From Thelephora terrestris (Eukaryota; Basidiomycota; Agaricomycetes; Thelephorales; Thelephoraceae), in NCBI GenBank assembly GCA_015956445.1, contig WIUZ02000001.1, positions 186,001 through 250,000 on the forward strand: a DNA stretch of 64,000 nt. The letters are read 5' to 3'. A program made the translations under genes and the position numbers. Positions 1-10,192 of this stretch are shown one piece after another (the first letter of the stretch is position 1; every line of letters starts with the position of its first letter). The notes under the pieces were generated by a model. It was not told the origin of the DNA. It saw only the letters and a list, made by a program, of their open reading frames with translations, and made no database searches.

Positions 1-289
1 ATAATACACCAACTGGCTAATAGGCCCAGCTAGGTGGACAAGTTTGGGTTGCAGTCAGGTTGCAGTCTGGAACATTATATGGCTTGTCACATGTACTGAG
101 TATAGGTCCCCATGGGTTTGTGGGCATATAGGCTTATAGGTCCACTGGCTTGTAGGTCCAGCAAAGTAGATGCACTTGAGCAATTGTCAGCTTGTAGTTG
201 GGAAGTGTGTGGTTCATCCTGTGTTCCCATAAACCAAGTTACATACTAATGGGCTGGGTGAGGATAGGTTGAGCTAGGTTCACATTTTT

Positions 290-740
290 GCAGATTAGGT
301 TAGGTTATGCTAGGCTGGGTTAGATCAGGTTAGGTCAGGTCAGGGCCAGATAGATTTAGTTAGGTTAGGTCAAGTAGACCATATTGGGTTGGGTAAGGCT
401 ACTTTAGAACAGGGTCAGGTAAGGTTAGGTGGACTACTGTAGGGTGGGGTTTAGGGTAGGTTAGGTTTAGGTTTGGGACAGGTTAGGTTTAGGGTAGGTT
501 AGGTGTAGAGTAGGTTAGGTTTAGGGTAGGTTAGGTCAGGTTAGGTTTACATTGACGGTAGGTTAGGTTAGGTTAGGTTTAGGTTAGGTTAGGTTAGGTT
601 TAGGTTAGGTTAGGTTAGGTTTAGGTTAGGTTAGGTTAGGTTTAGGTTAGGTTAGGTTAGGTTTAGGTTAGGTTAGGTTAGGTTTAGGTTAGGTTGGGTT
701 AGGTTTAGGTTAGGTTAGGTTTAGGTTAAGTTTAAGGTAG
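290..740 (+). repeat. TTAGGT-like short tandem array in FB1
   Basis: Degenerate TTAGG/TTAGGT/TTTAGG units, becoming regular after about 560 in a higher-order pattern of three GGTTA units plus one GGTTTA. The reverse complement (CCTAAC units) forms the opposite arm of FB2. It resembles a telomeric repeat but is internal to a transposon and irregular. Confidence 0.85.
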
Positions 741-744
741 ATTA

Positions 745-1075
745 TGTTTACAGTAGAGTACATTTACGGTAGAGTACGTTTACGGTAGAGTACGTTTACG
801 GTAGATTAAGGTTACCATAGACTACATTTACCATAGACTACGTTTACCGTAGACTACGTTTACCGTAGACTACGTTTACCGTAGACTACGTTTACCGTAG
901 ACTACGTTTACCGTAGACTACGTTTACCGTAGACTACGTTTGCCGTAGACTATGTTTGCTGTAGACTACGTTTGCCGTAGACTACGTTTACTGTAGACTA
1001 TGTTTACCGTAGATTATGTTTACTGTAGATTATGTTTATGGTAGATTACATTTACAGTGGGTTGGATTTACTGTA
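745..1075 (+). repeat. 16-bp minisatellite (TTTACCGTAGACTACG) in FB1
   Basis: About 20 tandem copies of a 16-bp unit with scattered substitutions (CCGTAGACTACGTTTA and CTGTAGACTATGTTTG variants). The same unit forms arrays in both FB2 arms. Confidence 0.9.
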
Positions 1076-1423
1076 GGTTAGGTTAGGTCAGGTGGACTAT
1101 TTTGGGTAGATTAGATGAAACACTTGTAGATTAGATTAGATTAGGGGTTAGCTGAGATAAGATAAAACAAAATCAAGTTGAATTAGGGTCGGTTTAGGTT
1201 AGGTTAAGGTCATGACTACAAACAGAACCATATTCTATCATATGGTAGAAAAGGCAAAGAAAAGTTTACATAAATCTCATTGAAATGAAGACCTTCCAAT
1301 TGTAATGTTGGAAAATCAACTTATTGAAAGGTCACTATCCTTGAAAATTATGCGATTTAGAAGTTCTCATACTTAGAAATTGCTGTAGTTAGAAAAATAA
1401 CAAATCTGGTATAAAAAAATAGC

Positions 1424-1805
1424 ATATTTGGTAAAAATAACATATTTGGTAAAAATAACATATTTGGTAAAAATAACATATTTGGTAAAAATAACATATT
1501 TGGTAAAAATAACATATTTGGTAAAAATAACATATTTGGTAAAAATAACATATTTGGTAAAAATAACATATTTGGTAAAAATAACATATTTGGTAAAAAT
1601 AACATATTTGGTAAAAATAACATATTTGGTAAAATAACATATTTGGTAAAAATAACATATTTGGTAAAAATAACATATTTGGTAAAAATAACATATTTGG
1701 TAAAATAACATATTTGGTAAAAATAACATATTTGGTAAAAATAACATATTGGTAAAATAACATATTTGGTAAAATAACATACCAGGTAAAAATAACATAC
1801 CAGGT
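1424..1805 (+). repeat. 18-bp minisatellite (AAAATAACATATTTGGTA) in FB1
   Basis: About 21 head-to-tail copies of an 18-bp unit. A few are 17 bp (loss of one A) and the last two carry CCAGGTA in place of TTTGGTA. The unit is AT-rich. The open frames across it on both strands are by-products of the period being a multiple of three and are not genes. Confidence 0.92.
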
Positions 1806-2128
1806 AAAATTTCATTTTTAGGAAGTCACATGATCCCATTATGTAATCCATCAAATTTCCTCTTATGGTATTTCCTTCTATAGTATTTCCTTTTATAGAC
1901 ATTCCATCTATTCTGTTTCCCATCATTGCTTACATAAGCCATCAATATTTCCTTTCTGGGATATTCCCAAAAAGGAAACCCACCCAGACTCCCAGGCAAT
2001 CCACACCCTCGGCACCTGCCTAATTGGGACCTCTCCCATCAACCCAAAACAGTGGGTGAGTATGGGTTGAGCAGTACTCAAAGTTATCATGATAACTTTG
2101 AGGGTGTAATCTGACCAGTTATCACACT

Positions 2129-2665
2129 TTACTCAGTAATGTAACTACCACAGCTGGGAGAGGAACACCCTGATCCTGGCGGTGGCGAAGGGATGACTGG
2201 GGACTTGCAAGGGGGGTCGGTGCAATAAGTCCCGTGACATTGGTGTCCGAAATATCGGAAGAGAGATGCCTGGAAAGGTCCCCAATGTTCCAAGGCAAAG
2301 TGAGAGAAGTCGTCATTTAAACTGTTCATGATGACATACATGAGATCCACCCGTTTTTCCAGCTTCGCAATCCTATCCTCCCTCTCCCTCTCCATGGCAT
2401 CCAACAAACGAACAGCTCCGGGGTGAAAGGCTTGAACCCGAGGCCCTGAGAGCCTGGGGTCGTCGTAGCCAGCTTGCTCCCAAAACTCGGCGGGAGCGTC
2501 GTGAGCGGTGAGGAAGTTAACGGCGACCTGATTATCGTGGGCGATGTTGGCAGGGGAGTCGTACAGATGTTGCTCCACGGCGAAGGGAGCATCCGTCTCG
2601 AAGGACGGAGTGAAAGGGGTAGCGGCAGCGTTGAGCACGGCGTTGGTGGCAACGAAAGAAGACAT
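2129..2665 (-). pseudogene. P1 of E-beta-A, truncated by FB1
   Basis: Starts MSSFVATNAVLNAAATPF and matches P1 of E-beta-B (10,192 leftward) with about a dozen amino-acid differences. It has an acidic/Pro N-terminal region, a short predicted coiled coil (EREREDRIAKLEKRVDLM) and a Cys/His cluster (FGHQCHGTYCTDPPC). After GSGCSSPS the frame enters the FB1 terminus and stops after CGSYITE, so the C-terminal part is missing. Function is not recognised. A gag-like or nucleic-acid-binding role is only a guess from the coiled coil and Cys/His cluster. Confidence 0.75.
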
Positions 2666-3317
2666 AGTAGTATCGGGTGATTGGAGGAAGTGGTACTGGT
2701 GCTGTGTGGGAGTGGAAAAGAGACGATGAGGGAAACGATCATTAATCCCCCTGACTTAAATACATCCTGACTCAAAGAAAACCGAAAGGGGAAAACAAAA
2801 ACCCATTATCCATTAACATCCCCATTAGGGTAAACGAACCCTCAACCCCAATCGCGATCCCATCAAATCAGAGAAATCCCCATCGATCACAAGAAATCCC
2901 CACCCGCCTTCTACTGCTACCGTGAAACGAAGGAAATCCCCATCGATCATGAGAAATCCCCATCAGTCTTCTATCACCGCCATCGATCATGAGAAATCCC
3001 CATTGTGCTTCTAATAACTCCTTTGCTATTGTTCCCCTATTTCATTTCGCTATTTGTCGCTCCAAGTCCCACTCCTCTGACTCATTCCCCCTGCCCTAAA
3101 CTACGCACAGACCATGTTGATTCCTGTTTGACTCGTTGTAGAATAATGACTCCTGTAGAGGATTGGGTATATAAGGAAGAGCGTTCGCTCCTTTCTTTCC
3201 CCATTCTCAATCTCTTCTGTACTCCTCTACCCACAATCTGAATAAAAGTAAGCTGAGGAATTCTCCTCACGTCTTACCCCTTCTAACTCATTTCAGCAGG
3301 AATTCTCCTGCTAGTGT
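2666..3317. promoter_or_regulatory. Divergent P1/P2 promoter with repeated GAGAAATCCCC motif; 5'-UTR intron of P2
   Basis: Both genes diverge from this 652-bp region. Between about 2,868 and 3,003 the motif (G)AGAAATCCCCATCGATCA recurs several times, often paired around GATCATGAGAAATCCCC; the same cluster is kept in E-beta-B (about 10,395-10,535). A TATA box (TATATAA, 3,168-3,174) precedes P2, and TTAAATA near 2,755 fits P1. A GTAAGC at 3,248 and CTAAC...TTTCAG ending at 3,296 predict a 49-nt intron in the P2 leader. The factor binding the repeats is unknown. Confidence 0.6.
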
Positions 3318-3941
3318 ATGTTCAGTGCTCCTAACCCCTTCCCCTCTACAAGTCCCGTTAAGCGACCAGTCATCCCTGACGCTAGGAGATCTATCTGGGA
3401 GTATAAGCTCATCAGAAGTCTTCAAGTAAACCGAACCAACGGTTTACTCACCCATTTCCCTTACTACCGTCCCTTTGCCGCTCTCGACGCCGGAGTCACT
3501 ACTCCCCCCTTTCTCCTAGGAGCCGATCATCAATTCCTTTGGAATTCGGATCTTACCGAAAGCGTCCTTGCCACCGTCTACTTCAGTATCAGCCCCGCCT
3601 TTTACTTTCCCTCCCCACAAGTTCATCTCACCACTAACATCCATACTCACTCTCCTGCTATCATCGTTCTTTGGTGGGAAATCCCAACTGAACTACCTTA
3701 TTCGGTTATAGAATATCTCGTCAACTTCGAACGCCTTAGCGACCAAGACTTCGAACCCCTCGTGCAGCAACTCCACCAGTTCTGCCAAGACTACCACTCG
3801 CCCGTACACCCTTATCAGACAGAGTCCCCTCTCTCTCTTGATATCCCTCCCCCTCTCGTCTCTACACCCGGAACCCCCTTCAAAACCAGACCCGATACCC
3901 CTCACCCGTCCGCTAATCCTCTAGCGCCCCACAAACAGTAA
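3318..3941 (+). CDS. P2 of E-beta-A, 207-aa protein of unknown function
   Basis: Single-exon frame, MFSAPNPFPSTSP to NPLAPHKQ. The centre (about residues 25-150) is a hydrophobic, globular-looking region with FLWNSDLTESVLATVYFSI and IIVLWWEIP. The N- and C-terminal ends are rich in Pro and Ser. No known domain is recognised. The copy in E-beta-B (10,849-11,472) is intact, the same length and in frame. By hand alignment the two differ by about 34 silent and 7 replacement codons, strong evidence for a selected protein. It follows a TATA box and a predicted leader intron. It may be an accessory protein of the element; nothing shows its activity. Confidence 0.75.
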   Translation: MFSAPNPFPSTSPVKRPVIPDARRSIWEYKLIRSLQVNRTNGLLTHFPYYRPFAALDAGVTTPPFLLGADHQFLWNSDLTESVLATVYFSISPAFYFPSPQVHLTTNIHTHSPAIIVLWWEIPTELPYSVIEYLVNFERLSDQDFEPLVQQLHQFCQDYHSPVHPYQTESPLSLDIPPPLVSTPGTPFKTRPDTPHPSANPLAPHKQ

Positions 3942-4393
3942 GCAGGCCTTCAACCCTGACAAGAAGAGGAGAAAGAAGGAGACTAGGGTCTTCAGGGACT
4001 CTTGCTCTAAGCACACAGCAGTAGAGGTCACGGAGAGTCTGATGATAACAAATCTAAGGAGTACAGGCTAAACTACTCTGAGTATATATACTACTTAGAT
4101 TTGTGACGTGACAGTGACATGTAACTACCCTAAAGATACAAACACGGACAAATATGGTCTGTGCGTTACGTGGTGACTAATGCTACAAATTATCAGCTGA
4201 TAAACGAAAGTTGTGGCGGCCAATAGCAATTTGAGAGCATTACAAAGCAGTTACAAAGCATGACGTATCCTGAGAATGTTCGGAAGGAATGTGGGTATGG
4301 CTGATTAATAGCCAATAGCAAAAGGGGAGCATATGACTAAGGATAGGGGCATATGATGTCATGTGGGTCATGCGCAGTAAACAATAGAAAAGA

Positions 4394-4440
4394 TGACTCA
4401 ACTCCTGAGTCGTGGAAGGGGCGTGGCATTTGGTATATAA
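4394..4440 (+). promoter_or_regulatory. P3 core promoter: inverted bZIP-type sites and TATA box
   Basis: TGACTCA (4,394-4,400) and TGAGTCG (4,406-4,412) form an inverted pair 5 bp apart, resembling Gcn4/AP-1-type bZIP sites. They are followed by TATATAA at 4,434-4,440, about 65 bp before the P3 ATG. All of this is conserved in copies B, C and D. That these sites bind a Gcn4-like factor is inference. Confidence 0.5.
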
Positions 4441-4503
4441 CCAAAGGGGGTTGGATGACTGGTCTTCCAACAAACCTCCCTTTGTTACACACACACAGCC
4501 AAC

Positions 4504-5764
4504 ATGCCTCATGCTCAAACTCGTGTTCCTACTCGTCATTCCTCTTCCTACTCTCCTGTTCAGGAGAACAACTTTAACATCGACCGCTTCTCCCATGCCC
4601 GTCGTGATCCTTCCCGCCCTTATCCCACCTTGGGAGCTGTTATGGACCGGACCGCCACCGCCGACCCTAATGAAGGGTTTTCTGATTTAGGTGGGGGCCC
4701 TGCTTGCGCATTCCGGTTTAGGAAACCAAGCTAACTCCTTTTAGGTTTCAGGGATTTTCTCCAAGCCGCTCGTAGGGTGTCTCGGCGCAAGTTGGCGCGC
4801 ATTGAGACTAACCCTTATGCGAACGAGCTCCTCAATAGGGGTGTTGAATTTGTGACGGAAGCCAACGAGACCTTCAATTCTGTATTGGAGGCCAGCGTTC
4901 TTCATACGGGGAACGTTGGGTCCATGTTAATGGATGAAGTGGCTCACGTCAACGAACGTATTGATGGTCGTCGTGAAGAGATAGAAGCTTTGGAGAATTG
5001 GAAGGAGGATATGCAAGGCGTTATCCATGGACAAGAGGATAGCGTTGTTCAACAGGGCGCCGATATTGATTTGTTAAAGGTAAATGTGGGGTCGGGAGAT
5101 AATTGACTTTTCTAACCCAACATTTCCTTTAGGGAGAGGTGACCACTCTCAAAGACTTGGTCCGGGCTCTGGTTACCAAAACCGGAGAATTGGAGGACGA
5201 TAAGGTAATGGGTAGGGGTTGAAGGTTTTTGATATCTTCTAACCTTATTCGTTTTAGGTTTGCCTTACTCGTCGTATCTCCAAGTTGACTGGAGAGGTCC
5301 GGGATCTCCAGAGGAGGTGTAACGAGCCGGAGGTCCGAGTCGAAGAAGAGGAGTTGGAAGTTCCGCATTGGGCCGGGTCGCCGATAATCCCTAATCAGGC
5401 CGAGTCACCGCCCGCTCGTTTGTTGGTCCGTCACGAGAACAGGTTGGTTCCCATTGATGATGAGGTCATTGAGATTGGGAGCGACGAATTCTATCAGAAC
5501 GTAGGAGTTGTCCATAGGGATACTCCTCGTCCTGAGTTCGTTGCTACTCCTTGGGGTAGTCGCCGTCAATGGCCTGCCTTGGAGTACGATCCGTACGCCG
5601 AGTTCGTTCCCGATAGTGAACCAAACTCTGATACGGAGCTTCCAGATTACGATGATTTGTCGGACGTGGACCCGAACGAGATCCGGGAGCAGAACTGGTT
5701 GAACGAGGAGTTGGTGAGATCGGCATTGGAAGTAGTACAAAGGATTCGCAGAGATATTGATTAG
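4504..5764 (+). CDS. P3 of E-alpha-A, 366-aa coiled-coil/acidic protein, 4 exons
   Basis: Exons 4,504-4,690, 4,745-5,079, 5,133-5,204 and 5,258-5,764 join to 367 codons with GT-AG introns. Residues 1-62 are Arg/Ser/Pro-rich (MPHAQTRVPTRHSSS...). Exon 2 begins with a basic stretch (RRVSRRKLARIETN) followed by a long predicted coiled coil (about 75-200). Exon 4 is very acidic and ends WLNEELVRSALEVVQRIRRDID. No known domain is recognised. Frames are also intact in copies B and C, where length differences are whole codons. The shape (coiled coil plus acidic tail, no enzyme motif) would fit a structural or gag-like protein, but this is not demonstrated. Confidence 0.72.
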
Positions 5765-5874
5765 ATAACTCTTTTGTACTGTTGGCTTCCAATGAATCTT
5801 CTTTCTTGTCTATTGCGTGTGATCCATGAGTCGTAAAGCATAATGGTTTTCGTAAGTCCAATCCAAGGGTCAGA

Positions 5875-6105
5875 TTAATAAGCCGGTTGACTTCTGCGAG
5901 AGGTCAGCGCGTTACACTTATTAATACATCCCTTGTTGTCGGTAGCCTGAATATCTACTAGTCGTCCAGGGGCAACGGAGGGCCAGGTAGGGGGGATCTT
6001 CGTATGAAGGTCCACCGGTACATGTTCACGTATTATACCTCGGGTCTTCTGGGGTATCTTGACTAGTAGCACGTTCCACGTATTGGACTTTGAATCGTTA
6101 ATCAT
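5875..6105 (-). other. 76-aa antisense ORF in the 3' part of E-alpha (coding status doubtful)
   Basis: Reads MINDSKSNTWNVLLVKIPQKTRG... on the strand opposite to P3. Equivalent frames exist in copies B (ending 7,327) and D (24,508-24,278). The copies are so similar that conservation says little, and copy C and copy B differ there by a one-base indel. It may simply be the 3' untranslated region of P3. Confidence 0.2.
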
Positions 6106-6224
6106 AGGGCATACTGCATAATAAACAGTTTACCGCCGTGTTTAGGGCAGGGCACCAACTGACTTAGTGGTGATGAGGCGTTAAATATAGGAAATGAAAG
6201 GGGGTAAACGGCGAAATCATCACA

Positions 6225-6757
6225 CATGTCAGGGTTACCAGCCTAAGCTTGTTCTGATGTCAGAGGATCAGTGTTGGGGATGGAAAGGGGGTTGGAGGAG
6301 ATGTCTAGGGAGGTGGTATGTAAGGGCAGAGGGAGATGGATGTGGGGATAGAGGGGTTTGTTCTCTTGGTTGATACCTGTAACCAATGAGAAGATGTTAG
6401 GAGTGTATTGAGGATTCACACTTCAGGCAATTGATTTGCCCATCAAATGAATAGAAGGGTGAGAATAGAGTATGATTTATACTTTCTAATATATTGAAAC
6501 TAATGATAGTGATTACAAAGAAGATTGAGGATGGGAAAAGAGAAAGGTCTGAGACACCTTTCCTTATATATATTCCCATCCAACAAGTCACATGATACTA
6601 TTTGGTACTATTTGGTCATCTATCTTTGGCCTTGTTTGGTTGTGCAACAAATCATGTGATAAGTCACATGATGGGTCCCCACACATAGCCTTGATCATGC
6701 TCCCATCACCTGACATATTCCCATCACCTGACATCTTCTGATCACCTGACATCTTCT
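6225..6757. other. Spacer between E-alpha-A and E-beta-B, no gene recognised
   Basis: Flanking DNA of the insertions. It contains three ATCACCTGACAT-type short repeats just before E-beta-B (about 6,705-6,757) and, on the minus strand, an ATATATATAAGG TATA-like motif near 6,565. The last five bases, CTTCT (6,753-6,757), are the target duplication of E-beta-B. No convincing coding region is seen. Confidence 0.5.
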
Positions 6758-6976
6758 TGTCACGAACGCGTGACATAGTGGCCAAGATCACACAAGTAAT
6801 TCAAGACATTGGTCTTATTCGCAGTAATAATGGTACAAAGATGACTAGCAGGAACTACAAATTCAGACAAGGACAAAAGGATCTACGTCACAAGTACACT
6901 CCTGGGCAAACGGACAACGATGAGCGAAGTGATGAGGGTTATGAACGCTCTCAGGGCAGTACAGATATGCTTGAGT

Positions 6977-9397
6977 TGTGATGATTTCGCCGTTTACCCC
7001 CTTTTATTTCCGTTATTTAACGCCTCATCACCACTAAGTCAGTTGGTGCCCTGCACTAAACACGGCGGTAAACTGTTTATTATGCAGTATGCCTTATGCT
7101 TAACGACTCAAAAGTCCAATACGTGGAACGTGCTACTAGTCAAGATACCCCAGAAGACCCGAGGTATAATACGTGAACATGTACCGGCGGACCTTCATAC
7201 GAAGATCCCCCCTACCTGGCCCTCCGTTGCCCCTGGACGACTAGTAGATATTCAGGCTACCGACAACAAGGGATGTATTAATAAGTGTCACGCGCTGACC
7301 TCTCGCAGAAGTCAACCGGCTTATTAATCTGACCCTTGGATTGGACTTACGAAAACCATTATGTTTTACGACTCATGGATCACACGCAATAGACAAAATA
7401 GAAAGAAGATTCATTGGAAGCCAACAGTACAAAAGAGTTATCTAATCAATATCTCTTCGGATCCTTTGTACTACTTCCAATGCCGATCTCACCAACTCCT
7501 CATTCAACCAGTTCTGCTCCCGGATCTCGTTCGGGTCCATGTCCGACAAGTCATCGTAATCTGGAAGCTCCGTATCAGAGTTTGGTTCACTATCGGGAAC
7601 GAACTCGGCGTACGGATCGTACTCCAGAGCAGGCCATTGACGGCGACTACCCCAAGGAGTAGAAACGAACTCAGGACGAGGAGTGTCCCTACGGACAACT
7701 CCTACGTTCTGGTAGAATTCGTCGCTCCCGATTTCGATGACCTCATCATCAATGGGAACCAACCTGTTCTCATGACGAACCAATAAACGAGCGGGCGGCG
7801 ACTCAGCCCGGTTAGGGATGATCGGCGACCCGGCCCGATGCAGAACCTCTTCCTCTTCTTCGACTCGGACCTCCGGCTCGTTGCACCTCCTCTGGAGATC
7901 CCGGACTTCTCCGGTCAACTCGGAGACACGGCGAGTAAGGCGAACCTAAAACGAATAGGGTTAGAAGACATCAAAAACCTTCAACCCCTACCCGTTACCT
8001 TATCGTCCTCCAATTCTCCAGTCTTTGCAACAAGACTCCGGACCAAGTCCTTCAACGTGATCACCTCTCCCTAAAGGAAATGTTGGGTTAGAGATGTCCA
8101 ATATCTCCCGACCCCACATTTACCTTCAACCTGTCAATCGCCATACCATGCTGCTCCTGCTCATCTTCAATCTTCAAGATGCCCTCATGACATCCAAGGA
8201 ACTCCTTCTCCAGCTTCTCGATCTCTTCTCGACGACCATCAACTCGCTCATTGACATGAGCAATCTCATCCATCAACATGGACCCAACGTTACCCGTATG
8301 GATAACGCTGGCCTCCAACACGGAGTTGAAGGTCTCATTAGTCTCGGTGACGAACTCGACACCCCTGTTAAGGAGTTCGGTCGCATAGGGATTCGTCTCA
8401 ATATGCGCCAACTTGCGCCGAGACACCCTACGAGAAGCCTGGATAAAATCCCTAAAACCTAAAAGGAGTTAGCTTGGTTTCCTGAATCAGAATGCGCAAG
8501 CAGGGCCCCCACCTAAATCGGTAAAACCCTCATTAGGGTCGGCGGTGGCGGTGTGGTCCATAACGGCCCCCAAAGTAGGATAAGGGCGGGAAGCGTCCCG
8601 ACGAGCATGAGAGAAGCGATCGATGTTGAAGTTGTTCTCCTGAACAGGAGAGTAGGAGGAAGAGCGGCGAGTGGGAACACGAGTTTGAGCACGAGGCATG
8701 TTGGCTGTGTGTGTGTAACAAAGGTGGGTTTGTTGGAAGACCAGTCATCCAACCCCCTTTGGTTATATACCAAATGCCACGCCCCTTCCACGACTCAGGA
8801 GTTGAGTCATCATTTCTATTGTTTACTGCGCATGACCCACATGACATCATATGCCCCTATTTCTTAGTCATATGCTCCTCTTTTGCCATTGGCTGTTAGT
8901 CAGTCATACCCACATTCCTTCCGAACATTCCCAGGCTACGTCATGCTTTGTAACTGCTTTGTAATGCTCTCAAATTGCTATTGGCCGCCACACTTTCATT
9001 TATCAGCTGATAATTTGTAGCATTAGTCACCACGTAACGCACAGACCATGCAGTGCTGCGCACAGACCATGTTTGTCTGTGTTTGTATCATTAGAGTAGT
9101 TACATGTCACTGTCACGTCACAAATCTAAGTAGTATATATACTCAGAGTAGTTTAGCCTGTACTCCTTAGATTTGTTATCATCAGACTCTCCGTGACCTC
9201 TATTGCTGTGTGCTTAGAGCAAGAGTGCCTGAAGACCCTTGTCTCCTTCTTTCTCCTCTTCTCCAATCTAGTCTGTGAAGAGACTTCCGATATCCCTGGG
9301 TTTGCAACAGGGTTATAACTGTGTGTTTGACCCCTGCGTGTGATAGGTTTGGATAGCAAGAGTGCTATTGAACTGTAGAGGTCGCGTCGGCCTGACA
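6977..9397 (-). mobile_element. E-alpha-B: complete LTR-like element inserted in E-beta-B
   Basis: 2,421 bp from TGTGATGATTTCGCCG to GCGTCGGCCTGACA. It is flanked by TGAGT on both sides (6,972-6,976 and 9,398-9,402). P3 runs on the minus strand. The insertion is in the part of E-beta downstream of P1. Removing the element and one TGAGT joins a minus-strand reading frame of P1 (see findings). Confidence 0.87.
7442..8699 (-). CDS. P3 of E-alpha-B, coiled-coil/acidic protein, 4 exons
   Basis: Same four-exon layout as copy A: exon 1 from 8,699 (MPRAQTRVPTRRSSS), exon 2 about 8,459-8,125, short exon 3 about 8,071-8,000, exon 4 about 7,947-7,442. All frames are open. It differs from A and C in the middle of the exon-2 coiled coil (EKLEKEFLGCHEGILKIEDE against EALENWKEDMQGVIHGQED) and shares that version with copy D. 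TATA (TATATAA complement at 8,763-8,769) lies 64 bp upstream. Function is unknown. Confidence 0.7.
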
Positions 9398-9454
9398 TGA
9401 GTCACTGGGTCAACCCAGCAATCTCGGCACCCCAATACGTCATGATACAAACTT

Positions 9455-10192
9455 TCATGCATCTCTCGCTTCACGTCCAACAAGGCCGCGCTCACTAATG
9501 CGAACCCATAACGGTCTTGGAGACCCGCCACTTCCACCTTCAACTTCATCCGAACCTGACGTGACTTGTCGGAGGGACGACAACGTTGACCAGAACGAGT
9601 CATCGGACTCTTGCGGTTCTTCTTCCTCTGGGACCTCTCCACCATCTGACGAACTGGGGCAGGACTCCAGGGAGGGGATGGAGGGAGAGGAACGCCCTGA
9701 TCCTGGCGGTGGCAAAGGGACGACTGGGGACTTGCAAGGGGGGTTGGTGCAATAAGCCCCGTGACATTGGTGTCCGAAATATCGGAAGAGAGATGCCTGG
9801 AAAGGTCCCCAATGTTCCAAAGCAAAGTGAGAGAAGTCATCATTCAAACTGTTCATGATGACGTACATGAGGTCCACACGCTTCTCCAACTTCGCAATCC
9901 TATCCTCTCGTTCCCTCTCCATGGCGTCTAGCAAAAGAACGGCTCCAGGATGAGCAGCTTGAACACGAGGCCCAGAAAGCCTGGGGTCCTCATAACCAGC
10001 CTGTTCCCAGAACTCGGCGGGGGCGTTGTGGGCAGTGAGAAAATTAACGGCAACCTGGTTGTCGTGGGCGATGTTGGCAGGGGAGTCATATAAATGTTGC
10101 TCCACGTCGTAGGGAGCATCCGTCTCGAAGGACGGGGTGAAGGGGGTGGCGGCGGCATTGAGCACGGCGTTGTTGGCAACGAAAGAGGACAT
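9455..10192 (-). CDS. P1 of E-beta-B, 245-aa frame (C-terminus uncertain)
   Basis: Open from MSSFVANNAVLNAAATPF to a stop at 9,455. It has an N-terminal region, a short coiled coil (about residues 90-115), a Cys/His cluster (HQCHGAYCTNPPC, about 145-157) and a Ser/Glu-rich tail. A second frame that overlaps the 3' end (from about 9,600 leftward) encodes KVEVAGLQDRYGFALVSAAL and a CRDCW motif and looks more protein-like. A frameshift or a short unrecognised intron probably links the two. The downstream part was separated by E-alpha-B. Not recognised as a known family. Confidence 0.6.
   Translation of the reverse strand: MSSFVANNAVLNAAATPFTPSFETDAPYDVEQHLYDSPANIAHDNQVAVNFLTAHNAPAEFWEQAGYEDPRLSGPRVQAAHPGAVLLLDAMEREREDRIAKLEKRVDLMYVIMNSLNDDFSHFALEHWGPFQASLFRYFGHQCHGAYCTNPPCKSPVVPLPPPGSGRSSPSIPSLESCPSSSDGGEVPEEEEPQESDDSFWSTLSSLRQVTSGSDEVEGGSGGSPRPLWVRISERGLVGREARDA

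Larger units (their letters stand above)
1..2156. mobile_element. Foldback transposon FB1, right arm (left part outside window)
   Basis: Position 1 onward matches 21,440-23,468 of the complete copy FB2, so this is the right half of the same element cut by the window edge. The right terminus reads (reverse complement) CAGCTGTGGTAGTTAC, matching the FB2 termini. It abuts GGAGAGGA, which belongs to the P1 coding exon of an E-beta element; the unbroken sequence is near 9,680. From centre to end it holds unique DNA, TTAGGT-like arrays, a 16-bp array, unique DNA, an 18-bp array and a unique terminal part of about 350 bp. No transposase is present. Its target duplication cannot be checked because the left flank is outside the window. 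Confidence 0.85.
2157..3961. mobile_element. E-beta-A: LTR-like element with genes P1 and P2 (left part lost to FB1 and window edge)
   Basis: Homologous to E-beta-B (6,758-11,492) over P1, the divergent promoter and P2. The right end is CCCTGACA at 3,961, the same terminus as E-beta-B. It is followed directly by AGAAG, an internal sequence of E-alpha (compare 17,699 onward). E-beta-A is therefore inserted in the 5' part of E-alpha-A, and FB1 is inserted in E-beta-A: three levels of nesting. No polymerase or integrase domain is visible. Confidence 0.8.
3962..6224 (+). mobile_element. E-alpha-A: LTR-like element with spliced gene P3 (first ~130 bp outside window)
   Basis: Aligns with E-alpha-B, -C and -D. 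Begins at AGAAG immediately after E-beta-A, so its 5' end lies left of the window. The 3' end is ...CGAAATCATCACA at 6,224, followed by CATGT. Complete copies are about 2.39-2.42 kb and run from TGTCAGGCCGACGCG to GATGATTTCGCCG read inversely (TGT...ACA). This copy has an intact P3 gene. No polymerase, integrase or transposase gene is present. Confidence 0.82.

Noticed and set aside
560-740. True telomere or chromosome end
   Set aside because: The repeat is irregular, not TTAGGG, is mirrored in inverted arms of a transposon, and is followed by ordinary sequence on both sides.
1357-1926. Long open frames with KYVIF/LPNMLF repeats on both strands (also 19,064-19,438 and 22,895-23,236)
   Set aside because: They follow the 18-bp minisatellite, whose length is a multiple of three, so all frames stay open. 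There is no codon bias and both strands are open; artefact.
5405-5740. 111-aa open frame antisense to P3 exon 4 (and equivalents in other copies, e.g. 7,361-7,786 and 12,994-13,581)
   Set aside because: Shadow of the P3 coding exon on the other strand. The sense frame has splice consensus, promoter and in-frame indels; the antisense does not.
6977-9397. E-alpha as a classical TIR DNA transposon
   Set aside because: Ends share only TGT/ACA; no extended inverted repeat and no transposase, with 5-bp duplications. LTR-like ends fit better.
9498-9858. Open frames on the plus strand opposite P1 (85 and 90 aa)
   Set aside because: Shadows of the P1 coding sequence.
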